Shown here in pieces: positions 43,071-53,190 of a DNA stretch of 64,000 bases. This DNA is from Semisulcospira habei (Eukaryota; Mollusca; Gastropoda; Semisulcospiridae). Position numbers and translations under genes: made by a program. The stretch spans positions 163,056,760 to 163,120,759 of the forward strand of contig BTPG01000003.1 of the NCBI GenBank assembly GCA_036245525.1, given 5' to 3'. The first letter of the stretch is position 1, and every line of letters begins with the position of its first letter. The notes beneath the pieces were generated by a model that had not been told where the DNA came from, did not search any database, and was given only the letters and a program-made list of their open reading frames with translations.

Positions 43071-43946
43071 TTAATCAGTGATTACATTTTGCAACTCGTC
43101 AAAAGTATACAATTTGCTGGCATAATAAAAAGCAACAAGATCAATGTGTTCAAGGTTTATGTAACTTAGACGAACAAAAGTTGTTTTGTCGACAACCACC
43201 TTGACAGCCGGAACACTGCTCGAAACATTAATAACATCTGCATCTTTTGTAATAGCAATAAAGACCTTTGATGATTCAGTGACAGAGTCATTCCACGTAA
43301 GTTTAATCCCCTGCGCAATATCTGCCTCTTTCACAGAAGCTACAGATCTCAAGATAATTTCAAATACTATTGTTGCTTCTCTAGCCACGACTAAGCTTGC
43401 TGGCATAAACACAACAGAAGTATCTGATCTTCCCTTTCTAGTTGTAAGAAGATACCGTCGTTTCTCATAATTTTCAACTTTCAGTTTATCTCTGCTATTG
43501 TTGTCTGGGGCAAAACTTGGAACAAGACTTGCAATCAGCGGCCCAGAATTAACAACCTTCCTAAACACTAAGGTGCCTTCGTCATCAGTGTATACATAAG
43601 GACTAATAAATTCAATCTTTATGTCCCAGTCAATTACGGGTGCTGGTGCCGGTACAGGTGAAACAACCCACTTACTACCCACATGTATTAAGTTGTAGGG
43701 CACATTATTTACAGGTGGAGTAGGTACAGTAACATCACGTAGCTGACCAAGTTTAGGAATCTGTCTTTCACCGTCTTTCATGTCAACAATTACTTTCCTC
43801 TTGTACATACCAGTTGAATCAAGTTCAAAACCATATATTTCTCCAATTTCCCCTTCCTTCTCAAAATCTTGTACGTCTGCCAAATCTTTCAATTCTGTTA
43901 CTGGACATGCAACTGGTATGATTCTCGGCTTTGGACCACCACTCAT
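43071..43946 (-). CDS. Polinton 291-aa beta-rich protein
   Basis: A complete ORF starts with MSGGPKPRIIPVACPV and ends at 43071. It lacks membrane segments and is rich in valine, threonine and short alternating hydrophobic runs, as expected for a beta-sheet virion protein. There is a Pro-rich linker SPVPAPAPVIDWDIKIEF. The gene sits between two other minus-strand structural-type genes with about 20-bp gaps. A minor capsid (penton-like) role is conceivable but is inference; structure prediction would be needed. Confidence 0.75.
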   Translation of the reverse strand: MSGGPKPRIIPVACPVTELKDLADVQDFEKEGEIGEIYGFELDSTGMYKRKVIVDMKDGERQIPKLGQLRDVTVPTPPVNNVPYNLIHVGSKWVVSPVPAPAPVIDWDIKIEFISPYVYTDDEGTLVFRKVVNSGPLIASLVPSFAPDNNSRDKLKVENYEKRRYLLTTRKGRSDTSVVFMPASLVVAREATIVFEIILRSVASVKEADIAQGIKLTWNDSVTESSKVFIAITKDADVINVSSSVPAVKVVVDKTTFVRLSYINLEHIDLVAFYYASKLYTFDELQNVITD

Positions 43947-43967
43947 TTTTTATAAACAAAAATAAAA

Positions 43968-44675
43968 TTATTTAATTTCCAACACAACACTAAAATCATG
44001 CATAACAACTGGTTTGTCATCCTGATTAGTTACAGATATACTCAGTGACTCAAAGAAACTAGAACCTAATTTCTTAAACTGCGCAGGAAATCTAACAACC
44101 ACACTTTCACAATAGGGTGCAGTTCCAGTCGGCACACATCTCAACAAAGTCGAAGGCTTTCCATTGTGTACATTCTCAGTAGTGTTTAGTTCTTTCAAAT
44201 ACATATTAAATACTGTGTGTACTGACAAATTGACAGGGCGTTTCCCAGTTATTTTAAGTTTTTTGGTCTTCATTGTTATAATACCAGACATAGCTTCATC
44301 TAAATCATCTGATCTCAACCAATCTTCATCAATATAAAATCCAAGTAAATATGCAAATCTATCTGAGATCTTTAACCAATTTTGTGTCGGAAATTCTAAT
44401 GTAACAAGTAGGTTAGCTGGATTTAAAGTTGCTTTAATTTTAAATTTACTTTGAAACCATTCAGCTATAGTACAAAAGTCATAATATCCAGGCGGTAAAG
44501 CTTCAGTTTTATTATCAAGATTTACTTTATTATATATATCATCTTCTATATTAAACCACTTTACAGTGTAAAACATTTCATGGATAGCTACAGCCTTGCT
44601 ACCATCACGATTATCAATCCCATTAGATAACCACACTGGTTTGCTTGTGTCAAGATTTGTTAAGGTAATAAACAT
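43968..44675 (-). CDS. Polinton 235-aa protein, possible minor virion protein
   Basis: Starts at ATG 44675, directly after ATAATAAAA, and shares a 26-bp divergent promoter with the plus-strand gene at 44702. The sequence has a PPGYYDFCTIAEWFQSKF segment, an aromatic core WLKISDRFAYLLGFY and a beta-rich C-terminus FFESLSISVTNQDDKPVVMH. Polinton, adintovirus and virophage genomes carry similar small beta-rich attachment or minor capsid proteins. The exact role is unknown. Confidence 0.75.
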   Translation of the reverse strand: MFITLTNLDTSKPVWLSNGIDNRDGSKAVAIHEMFYTVKWFNIEDDIYNKVNLDNKTEALPPGYYDFCTIAEWFQSKFKIKATLNPANLLVTLEFPTQNWLKISDRFAYLLGFYIDEDWLRSDDLDEAMSGIITMKTKKLKITGKRPVNLSVHTVFNMYLKELNTTENVHNGKPSTLLRCVPTGTAPYCESVVVRFPAQFKKLGSSFFESLSISVTNQDDKPVVMHDFSVVLEIK

Positions 44676-44701
44676 TTTTATTATCTCATATAAAAAGAAG
44701 G
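44676..44701. promoter_or_regulatory. 26-bp divergent promoter with TATA-like box
   Basis: The whole spacer between oppositely directed start codons is TTTTATTATCTCATATAAAA plus AGAAGG. It contains CATATAAAAAG for the plus strand and ATAATAAAA for the minus strand. Confidence 0.5.
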
Positions 44702-46105
44702 ATGGAATTTAAATCACCAACAAGCGTTACTACAAATGCATTTCAATTTAATGTGAATGCCAAGTACAATGTCGCACCTACTTATGAACAGAAAATAATT
44801 CAACTAAACCAGCTTGATATAGCTGTAAGCGAACAAGATCTATTCCAAGTCAAAGTACCAAATCCATTTGATCATTACCTAAACCCTCCAATAACAGATG
44901 ATGCTACTGCAAGAAAGTGGTCTTCAAGTCCACTACAGATGTTTCAAAACCAACTCAACTTTGCAATACTATGTTCAACTACAGGCTGTGGAGTTTCATT
45001 TACAGACCACTTGAATCACTCAAACAAACTGATTAGGTCTGTGTATCGTTTTCATGTTTATTACCAGCTTACACAACAAACCAAGGGGAATTACACAGGA
45101 TCTAACTGTTCGTCTGTCCAGCGCTGTGTAATTCCCCTTGGTTTGTTGTACAATTCTGCCAGCGCTAGCCTCACCTATCTGGTTTGTGAGTATTACCAGC
45201 TTAGACGTATTTTGTCAGAACTGCATACACCTCTACCCACTGAATCCAGTTTCAACAGGTATAACAACCCCATGGATATGAAAGCGTTTGAACGCATTTG
45301 TAATGAGTTTAACATCAGTACAAAGTATGACTTCACACAAAAACTTGATGATCACCATGGCATTGGTACACTGTATTATGCTTTGAGTCACAGACAATAC
45401 CCTCAAGATTACTACCCTGGTTACACTTCATTCTCATCAAAATCACAAGTCTGGATAGGTTCCATTGAGCAGAAGCAGTCTAATGCGTGGACCACATTTA
45501 TTTTAGATAAAACTGACGGGTTTACTCAAGCAGGAGTCGAGCGTGTCAATGAGTCTATCAGAACATATGTGTGGTGTATACTAGGAGCACAAGCTCAAAC
45601 AAAATCGAACATTTTAAATGGAAGTGAGAAGTTCGATTCACAAAAACAGTTCCTCGCAAACTTAGAAGATTCGATCAACTCAACAGTAGATCTCCCGTCA
45701 AGCATACAGCGTTATCAAGACGTTCTCAGATATGCTAGATCAAAAGTTGACTTTGTAGTTGGCGTCGGGTTATACATGTTACCATCAGACCTTCAACTCC
45801 AAATGGGGACAATAACAAATTATAATAATGAAATAATTGTTGCTGGGAGTGATCAGAAATTAGGCCTCAATCAATCTGTAAACTTGAGCCCAACAACCAC
45901 ACACCTACAACCATTAAAACCATTAATAAAGCCAGTAACATCATCACCCGTACAGGCAGTAATGCCAGTAACAGCCCCAGCATCGGCACCTACACCGGCA
46001 CCAGCACAGCCAGTAACACCAGTAAACATACATGAGTCAGAGCGAACAGCATTGGTAATTGGCCTTACTGGAGTAGGTATATTACTTCTTTACCTGTTTC
46101 ATTAA
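44702..46105 (+). CDS. Polinton 467-aa protein with C-terminal membrane anchor, carrying an in-frame insertion
   Basis: A conserved, probably virion-associated protein of unknown function. It has a globular N-terminal part (FDHYLNPPITDDATARKW, then TTGCGVSFTDHLNH) and a second block (GVERVNESIRTYVWCILGAQ). A Pro/Thr/Ala-rich stalk (VTAPASAPTPAPAQPVTPV) and a single C-terminal transmembrane helix (ALVIGLTGVGILLLYLFH) follow. Codons 120-163 are an insertion of 132 bp flanked by 13-bp direct repeats that keeps the frame open. The 3' end overlaps the convergent gene at 46082 by 24 bp. Confidence 0.85.
   Translation: MEFKSPTSVTTNAFQFNVNAKYNVAPTYEQKIIQLNQLDIAVSEQDLFQVKVPNPFDHYLNPPITDDATARKWSSSPLQMFQNQLNFAILCSTTGCGVSFTDHLNHSNKLIRSVYRFHVYYQLTQQTKGNYTGSNCSSVQRCVIPLGLLYNSASASLTYLVCEYYQLRRILSELHTPLPTESSFNRYNNPMDMKAFERICNEFNISTKYDFTQKLDDHHGIGTLYYALSHRQYPQDYYPGYTSFSSKSQVWIGSIEQKQSNAWTTFILDKTDGFTQAGVERVNESIRTYVWCILGAQAQTKSNILNGSEKFDSQKQFLANLEDSINSTVDLPSSIQRYQDVLRYARSKVDFVVGVGLYMLPSDLQLQMGTITNYNNEIIVAGSDQKLGLNQSVNLSPTTTHLQPLKPLIKPVTSSPVQAVMPVTAPASAPTPAPAQPVTPVNIHESERTALVIGLTGVGILLLYLFH
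45072..45190. mobile_element. 119-bp hairpin-bearing insertion with 13-bp direct repeats
   Basis: TATTACCAGCTTA occurs at 45059-45071 and 45191-45203. Between them lie perfect inverted arms of 26 bp (45073-45098 and 45124-45149; arm begins ACAACAAACCAAGGGGAATT) around a 25-nt loop, then 41 bp more. The total added length is 132 bp, so the host gene stays in frame with no stop. The family is unknown and no second copy is seen in the window. Confidence 0.85.
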
Positions 46106-47326
46106 ATAACCTACTATTAACCCTCCTACTGTCACCAAAAAGACCCAAACATTTTCTGCCATAAACCCTACTGCCTTCGCTGCAGTACTAATCAGCCAAC
46201 TGACAACAGTGCCTATAATAGAGGGTAATGAATCCATTGCTTTCAGAGCCAATTTCTTAAGCAAGTCTGATATGTGAGACAGTTGTTTCTTTACCCATGA
46301 CTGTAAATCTTTTGGGTCTGTTGGTGCTGGGGGGCCTGGCGGACCCGGGGTTGGCGGTGTCGGGGTTGGACCCCCACCGCCCCCAGCACCAGAGACAGCT
46401 AACACAACAGTACTGATAATAAATCCAAGAGCAGTAATTAAACTTGCAATAGTGATACCCTGCTCTCTGAAAAGTGTTTTTAGTCTCTCAGCCAGAGTAG
46501 TGTCTTCGTGAAGTATTTTCTGAATAGTTTCTCTAATTCTGTTGACCTGTGTTTTAAGTTTTTGTCTTCCAATACTAATTGTTTCTAACCTTCCTGATCT
46601 TTCTATCTGCAAATCATTTAATCTGTGTTGTATTCTTTCTTTCATTTCTGTGTCAAGATTCCCATTGTCTGCGGTAGCCAGTTTCTCTTTTTCACGTTCT
46701 ATGTGTTTATCAAGCTCACCCATTTTGGCAATATTATTCACCATCTCACCTCTTATCGTCTGCAGTGATTTATCCAAACCCATAATCTCTCTCATTGACA
46801 AAGGTGGATCATCTATTGTTTTCATAGCGTCATTTATTTGTCCTTCAGTAAATGAAGTTTCTTGTATCACAGTGTTTGCTATTTCTGGTAGACTTGTTAC
46901 AGGTGCCATTTCAATTTGTTGCCCTGTTGGTAACTTTGTTTGCGTGTCGTGAAGCACACTAACCAGTCTACGCATGACAGGAGACCCTCCAGTACCAAGA
47001 TACCTTGCCAACCCAGAGTTACCACTGACTTCACCTTTAATTGTACTTAAAGCTCTAAACTTAGAAGGATTGTTTTTATGTGTTAGATATATTTTCCCTC
47101 TGTCTGTATTTACAAATAAGTGTCCTTTATCATATTCAAATTGATTAGGATCTATTACATCTGGGCGCGCTCCAACACTGTCATAAAATGAGTTTACTTT
47201 GTCTTTTAACAGTTCATGATGCATACTAGAAGTAGTTACCATTCCAGTCATATCTGTGATACTGGTATCTGAGACATTCATGTCATCCATTTCAAAATCT
47301 TCATGATTAAATCCTCCCGCTGCCAT
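46082..47326 (-). CDS. Polinton 414-aa membrane protein with coiled coil
   Basis: A complete ORF. Order: acidic N-terminus, a short globular part (FVNTDRGKIYLTHKNNPSKF), a long coiled coil in the middle (LDKHIEREKEKLATADNG; RHRLNDLQ-type heptads around residues 195-275), a first hydrophobic helix (ITIASLITALGFIISTVVLA), a Gly/Pro-rich hinge (GGGGGPTPTPPTPGPPGPP), and further hydrophobic helices to the C-terminus (VWVFLVTVGGLIVGYLM). A conserved gene of animal Polintons that I recognise by pattern but cannot assign. Virion membrane activity or tail-like assembly is possible. Start ATG 47326 is 40 bp from the capsid gene. Confidence 0.85.
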   Translation of the reverse strand: MAAGGFNHEDFEMDDMNVSDTSITDMTGMVTTSSMHHELLKDKVNSFYDSVGARPDVIDPNQFEYDKGHLFVNTDRGKIYLTHKNNPSKFRALSTIKGEVSGNSGLARYLGTGGSPVMRRLVSVLHDTQTKLPTGQQIEMAPVTSLPEIANTVIQETSFTEGQINDAMKTIDDPPLSMREIMGLDKSLQTIRGEMVNNIAKMGELDKHIEREKEKLATADNGNLDTEMKERIQHRLNDLQIERSGRLETISIGRQKLKTQVNRIRETIQKILHEDTTLAERLKTLFREQGITIASLITALGFIISTVVLAVSGAGGGGGPTPTPPTPGPPGPPAPTDPKDLQSWVKKQLSHISDLLKKLALKAMDSLPSIIGTVVSWLISTAAKAVGFMAENVWVFLVTVGGLIVGYLMKQVKK

Positions 47327-47366
47327 TGTTTTATTAATTTATTATTTTTTATTGTGCATAATAAAA

Positions 47367-48653
47367 ATGACACAGTCTTATGGATCAAAGTTAGACCCAT
47401 ACAGAAAACTAGGTGAGCCTCTTGGTGTTAAGGGCATAAGACAATCAATCGTCATCACAAACAATCCAAGTACCATAGACCAGAACCAAACACTTACAGT
47501 TAAGTTTCCAAACCTAGGTCCCAGTGACGTTATTGTTCCTGGCACTGCACGCCTAGCATTTAATATTGAACTATCATCAGACGCAGATGTAAACAGAACA
47601 CTGGTTGACAATCTTGGCAGAGCAATTGTTAGAACTATTAAAGTAAAACTTGAAGGACAGGAAGTGTTTAGTCTTGATGACTCCGATGTATTCTACTGTT
47701 ACAAAGACCTTTGGCTCACAAGAGAAGAACGAGAGGATCGTATTTATCAAGGCATACAGTCTGATAATGTTGGTAAACTTCGAATCAATGCTGGAGATAA
47801 GGTAACTACTGGGGTAGCCCAGGACGTTATATTAGCAGAAACATATGGAACCAGATTTTACATTCCACTTGAGTTTGAAATCCTAACAGCTCATTTGCCT
47901 TATTATCAAGGGGCACTGAATGACCGTCCGAGCTTTGAACTAACTTTCAATGACTACTCCAAAGTTATAAAATCATCTGCCACAGATGCAACATATAAGA
48001 TCTCTAACATTTCTTTGGAATATGAAATTGTCACACATACTGAACTAGCCAGACTCATTCAAAATCAATACCAGTCAAGACTTCCAATTTATTATGACAG
48101 GGTGATTAGACATAGTTTAATACCCAAAGACAAGAGTGACCCAATGTGGAACATAAACTTGAACACACCTGCCAGGTCACTGAAAGGTATTCTTATGTTG
48201 TTTGTTGAACCGGTGAGTCCATACAAAAGAGATTCAGAAAAATTCTACAATCCAAAGATTACACATTTGTCTTCTACAATCGAAGGCCGTCCTAATCAAG
48301 TGTACGCTTCAGGTTTGTTACCTTATCAACACTACGATGAGATCACAAAGTATTTTGCGGGTGGAAGGATTAGAGATAAACCTGCAAACATTGCGTGCAA
48401 AGATCTACATCTGTATGACATAAGGATTGGTCAATACCTTACAAACAAATATGCACTGTGGTTAGACCTTCGTAGTACGGACGACGACTACCTTCATGGG
48501 TCAGGACGAACTGTTGAGAACGGTAGTGATGGAATAACAATTCAGATACAAAAGAAGGTTGAAACTGCTGCAGCAATAAATATATATTTGTACCTGATTT
48601 ATGATGCACAACTGAACATACAAGACAGTAGACTGAGTGGACACATATATTAA
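47367..48653 (+). CDS. Polinton major capsid protein (double jelly roll)
   Basis: 428 codons from ATG 47367, preferred over 47352 because AATAAAAATG precedes it as at other genes. The protein builds the icosahedral shell. It is uniformly beta-rich: early LTVKFPNLGPSDVIVPGTAR and TIKVKLEGQEVFSLDDSDVF, middle GTRFYIPLEFEILTAHLPYY, and the C-terminal DLRSTDDDYLHGSGRTVENG block. The length and the pattern of two barrel-like halves fit the Polinton capsid. The ORF is intact. It is followed by the ATPase start 20 bp later, so the two probably share a transcript. Confidence 0.9.
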   Translation: MTQSYGSKLDPYRKLGEPLGVKGIRQSIVITNNPSTIDQNQTLTVKFPNLGPSDVIVPGTARLAFNIELSSDADVNRTLVDNLGRAIVRTIKVKLEGQEVFSLDDSDVFYCYKDLWLTREEREDRIYQGIQSDNVGKLRINAGDKVTTGVAQDVILAETYGTRFYIPLEFEILTAHLPYYQGALNDRPSFELTFNDYSKVIKSSATDATYKISNISLEYEIVTHTELARLIQNQYQSRLPIYYDRVIRHSLIPKDKSDPMWNINLNTPARSLKGILMLFVEPVSPYKRDSEKFYNPKITHLSSTIEGRPNQVYASGLLPYQHYDEITKYFAGGRIRDKPANIACKDLHLYDIRIGQYLTNKYALWLDLRSTDDDYLHGSGRTVENGSDGITIQIQKKVETAAAINIYLYLIYDAQLNIQDSRLSGHIY

Positions 48654-48672
48654 AATTATATTGTGTATTAAA

Positions 48673-49284
48673 ATGAACCGGAGCTTGATGACCCTCGACC
48701 CACACTGTGGATTGTTTTGTGGTGCGACAGGGTGTGGGAAAACTGAATTTGTTCTTAACCTATTACAAACAAGATACATACACCACTTTGAAAACATTGT
48801 AATATTTTGTCCTACAATCAAACACAACAAAGCTTATCACAATCGTTTATTCATTTGGACTGACAACAACATTTACTTAGTTGACCCTGAAAAGAAACTG
48901 AATGACTACCTACAATATTTTTACAAGCAATTTGAAGGACAGTCAACGTTGTTTATTGTTGATGACTGCTCAGCAGAGAAAGACATTGTCAAGAAGAGAA
49001 ACACATTAGCAGAACTTGCTTTCAGTGGCAGACACGCAAACATCAGTGTATGGATTCTCACTCAAAAATATAATGCTGTACTGAAAGATTTTTGAGAACA
49101 GTTAAAGTTTATCTGTTTGTTTTACTGTAAGGATCGTGACAGCTTTGAAGAATGTCTCAGAGAGAACGACGTCATACCAAATAAGCATGAACGGGATGAT
49201 GTAAAAAATAAACTGAAATCAACTAAGCATCTACAGCTTATTTTAAAGACAGATCAGCCCAAAGGGTATGGGTTAGTAAATTAA
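48673..49284 (+). pseudogene. Polinton A32-type packaging ATPase with in-frame stop
   Basis: This FtsK/HerA-superfamily ATPase drives genome packaging. Walker A is GATGCGKT at residues 17-24 and Walker B is TLFIVDDCS near residue 95. LAFSGRHANISVWILTQKY is the sensor-like region. The frame is closed by TGA at 49093-49095 (codon 141). The same frame then stays open for 62 more codons with family-like content to TAA at 49282-49284. So the C-terminal third is cut off by a point change. It starts at ATG 48673 rather than the in-frame 48637, which overlaps the capsid gene. Confidence 0.9.
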
Positions 49285-49310
49285 TTTATTCTTTTGTTTG
49301 TCCAATAAAA

Positions 49311-49658
49311 ATGACAGACGGACAAATCATACAAGTGCTTGATATCTCACACTGCTTCAAAGATGCTATGCACTTTACTGACCTAATAACATCACCCAAA
49401 CAGACTAACATAAGTCTTTCAGCACCATCAGAAATATATGCTACATATAGTGTGACTTTGGATTATGTCAATGAGCTTCCAGATGTGGAGCGCATGACAG
49501 TTGATTTAAAGACACCTACTTTTAAAGTTGATGATACCAACTATGGTTGGTTAGGAGAAGTTTGTTATAGCATATTTAAACAACTGCGCAAACTAAATGT
49601 TTATATTAACAGTGTTACAGTTAATAAAGTGGTATTACACAAGGTGAGCCAGCGGTAA
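49311..49658 (+). CDS. Polinton 115-aa protein, unknown
   Basis: A complete ORF that starts at CAATAAAAATGACAG, 26 bp after the ATPase end, and is followed 36 bp later by PolB. No membrane segment or known motif; a mixed sequence with ISLSAPSEIYATYSVTLDY and a basic C-terminus. The position suggests co-expression with packaging and replication genes. Confidence 0.7.
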   Translation: MTDGQIIQVLDISHCFKDAMHFTDLITSPKQTNISLSAPSEIYATYSVTLDYVNELPDVERMTVDLKTPTFKVDDTNYGWLGEVCYSIFKQLRKLNVYINSVTVNKVVLHKVSQR

Positions 49659-49694
49659 TATTTTTTATTTTATTATTTTGTCCGACAAATAAAA

Positions 49695-52600
49695 ATGACA
49701 GACAATGTTCAAAACCCTGGCTCATCAGGCTCATCAAGCTTAAGAAACGTGTTTCACACAACAGACTTGCCTATATCTAATACTAATAATGTTTATGAAT
49801 CAATAGAAAACTCTTTTTCTGTCATACAAGATAATCTTCTTACAGGCAGTGTGAAGATTCAGATTGTTGCAAAAATAGAATTCACTAGAGTAGACGGTGA
49901 AGTAATTGTATCATATATTTCGACAAGACAACACACAGTTAACACAAGAAGAGAATTAGAGAACGTGTTTAGAGACAGACTATTACCTGACTTCCTCCAG
50001 GCAATTGACAGTGCAAAAATGAAGGGGTCTGATTGGCACGAAGGACATGTACATGAACTACAATTGAAGCGGTCAAGGTATCATCCTATTTTAGGCAAAT
50101 CATGGATACCACTGCCAACAGAGGTTGCAAACAAAAAGGCTGTCGTTAATATACAGAACAAAGACAATTTCTGTTTCATGTGGTGTGTGCTTGCTAAATT
50201 ACACTTTGTAAAAACAAGACCTGATCGCGTATCTAACTACATCAAATTTGTAAATGAACTCGATTTTAGTGGCATTGAGTTCCCTGTTAAAATAGAGGAC
50301 ATAGACTTGTTTGAAAAACTAAATCCTGGTATATCTGTAAATGTGTATGTGTGGGATAATGAGTCTGAGAACAAGTTACAACCAATTAGAGTATCACCAC
50401 TGGCACCAACCTATGGGCAGTCAGAAGATAAACATGTTGATATGTTGCTAATAGGCCCTGCCGGTGATAACAATAACTTCTACTATACAATTATCAGAAA
50501 TATGTGACGTCTAATTCATGGGCATACAACAAAACACAATGGCAAACAGGAAGTTTGTAAAAAATGTTTACAAAGATTTTCTTCTATTAAAATAGCACAT
50601 AATCACATCCTACATTGTAGATCAGCTGATGACATACAAACTGTACTTAAGTATCCAGATCCTGGTAGTCAAGTGTATTTTAAAAACTATGGGAATCAGC
50701 AAAAGCTGCTGTTTGTAGTGTACGCTGATTTTGAATCATTAGTAGTACCGTATGAAGGTCCTGTTCCAGAGTCATTACCAAAGACTATAAAACTAAGTGA
50801 CCAAGTGGTGTGTTCTTTTGGATACATTATTGTTAGGTCAGACGGACAGCATACAGAGCCTGTTATCTACAGGGGTGAAAATGCAGCATGTCTGTTTTTA
50901 ACAGAAATGAGACATCTGTACAGTCAGGTAGTACAATATCTCACAACATGTCAGATGCCTTTGGTGATGACAGAAGAAGACAAACTGAAATTTGATACAG
51001 CTGAGATGTGTTGGGTTTGTGAGCAACCTCTGGGATGTGATAAAGTTCATGACCATGATCACATAACTGGACGTTACAGAGGTGCTGCACATAACAATTG
51101 TAACTTATTATTAAAAACAGATCCTAAGACATATAAGTTACCAATCTTTTTTCACAATCTCAAAGGATATGATTCACATATTATCATGCAGGCTGTAGAT
51201 GAGTCTTACAAAAAAATTAGTTGTATTGCCCAGACAACTGAAAAATACTTGACTTTTAGATTGGACAACAAATTAGCATTTTATGACTCCATGCAACATT
51301 TGTCTTTAGGGTTGGCTAGTCTTGCAGAAGGACTGACTGAGTATCCAATAACGAGTAAATATTTTGAGCCAGACTTGATTAAGAAAGGTGTGTATCCGTA
51401 TGAGTACATTGATCACTGGGTTGTGTTTGAGGAAACAAGACTGCCACCAAAAGATAAATTTTATTCTACACTAACTGGAAAAGGTATTTCTGACTCTGAA
51501 TACCAGCATGCTCTTGATGCGTGGGGGAAGTTGGGGTGTCAGACAATTGGTGACTACCATGACCAGTACTTGAAAGCAGACGTTTGCTTGCTAGCAGACG
51601 TATTTGAAAGTTACCGTGAAAAGGGTTTGTTACACTACAAGCTTGACCCTGCCTGTTACATAACTAGTCCTGGCATGACATGGGATGCATTTTTGAAATC
51701 CAGTAAGATATCTATAGACCTGTTGTCTGATCGTACGATGGGTGAAATGGTGGAACGTGGATTGAGGGGAGGGATTAGTATTGCAGCAAATAATTATGCC
51801 AAGGCCAACAACAAATATCTGGACGGACATGGTGACCTTGGGTTTGACCCCTCGAGGTCAAGGTCATTCATTACGTACCTTGACGCGAACAATTTGTATG
51901 GGTTCGCAATGTGTGAGTTATTGCCCTTGAAAAACTTTTGTCTGTATGATTTGTCACAGTATGATGTAACAGGGTTAACAAACAATATTATGAATCTTGA
52001 CCGAAACGACGCGAAGGGTTGGATCTTTGAAGTAGACTTGGAGTATCCACACCATCTACATGATTACCATAATGATTATCCGTTGGCAGTTGAGAAAATG
52101 AGTATGACAGGGAAAAAAGAAGACACTAAACTTGTACCGAATTTGAATGACAAATTCAATTACGTTTGCCACTACCGCTTGTTACAGTTTTACATCAGAC
52201 ACGGGTTAGTACTAAAGAAAGTTCACAGAGGAATTCAATTTGATCAGAGTGCTTTCATGAAAGATTACATAATGAAGAACACAACATTGCGTGCCAGAGA
52301 CGGCAACACTGCATTTGACAAAGACTTCTTTAAGCTTATGAACAATGCCTGTTTTGGTAAGACTATGGAAAATCCTCATCACCGCAAAGATGTGAGACTG
52401 GTCACAACTGAATTGGGTGCTATTAAACTTACAGGTAAGCCACAGTACACAGGGTACAAAGAGTTTCATTCATCATTGTATGCAGTGTCACTCAAAAAAA
52501 AAGATTGTTAAACTGGACAAGCCAGTATTCATTGGTATGGCAATTCTTGATTTGTCAAAACTGTTGATGCTTGAATTTTATTATGATTACTTCAAATTAA

Positions 52601-53190
52601 AGTATCCTGAGTGTCGTCTGCTATACACTGACACTGACTCTATGATCATTGATGTGTGTACTGAAGACTTTTATGAAGACATGAAAACAGAATTACACAT
52701 GTATGACACGTCTGACTACCCTAAGGATCATCCACTGTTTAGCACACAAAACAAGAAAGTGCCTGGTAAGTTTAAGGATGAACTGAATGGTGTGCCTATA
52801 GTTGAGTACGTTGGACTGAGATCCAAAATGTATTCTATACTGCACCAAAAGGGAAGTCAGTCCAAAGCCAAAGGAATAAAAAAAACAGCAATAAAAAATA
52901 AAGACATTCGTCATGAACATTACAAGCAAGTATTAGATGGAGCATTAATGCCTGATTATCCAAACAAGTCACTGAGATCAAACAAACACAATCTTGAAAT
53001 GATCCAAACACATAAGAAGTCACTGGCAGTTGGGGACACAAAACGTGTGTTTCACACTAAGGAAAAAGCTTATGCACCTGGACATTACAGGCTCAAGTTA
53101 TCTGAAGATATTTGTGATGAACTGGTTGATGAATTAATTGACGACTTAGTTACTGAAATGAGTAACGGTGTCTGGGGGAATAATTTGTAA
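49695..53190 (+). pseudogene. Polinton protein-primed DNA polymerase B with stop and frameshift
   Basis: The gene starts at AAATAAAAATGACAG. Blocks in order: N-terminal domain, a Cys/His cluster (CKKCLQRF; about 50550-50615), exonuclease motifs YADFES (50718), HNLKGYDSHII (51155) and YLKADVCLLADVF (51570), an endonuclease VII-like CWVCEQPLGC...DHDHITG module (51010-51110), and polymerase motifs A LDANNLYGFAM (51880), B KLMNNACFGKTMEN (52330) and C YTDTDSM (52624). Lesions: TGA at 50505-50507, after which the same frame continues, and one extra A in a 9-A run at 52494-52502 that shifts frame. About 1160 codons in all, a family-typical length. Confidence 0.93.
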
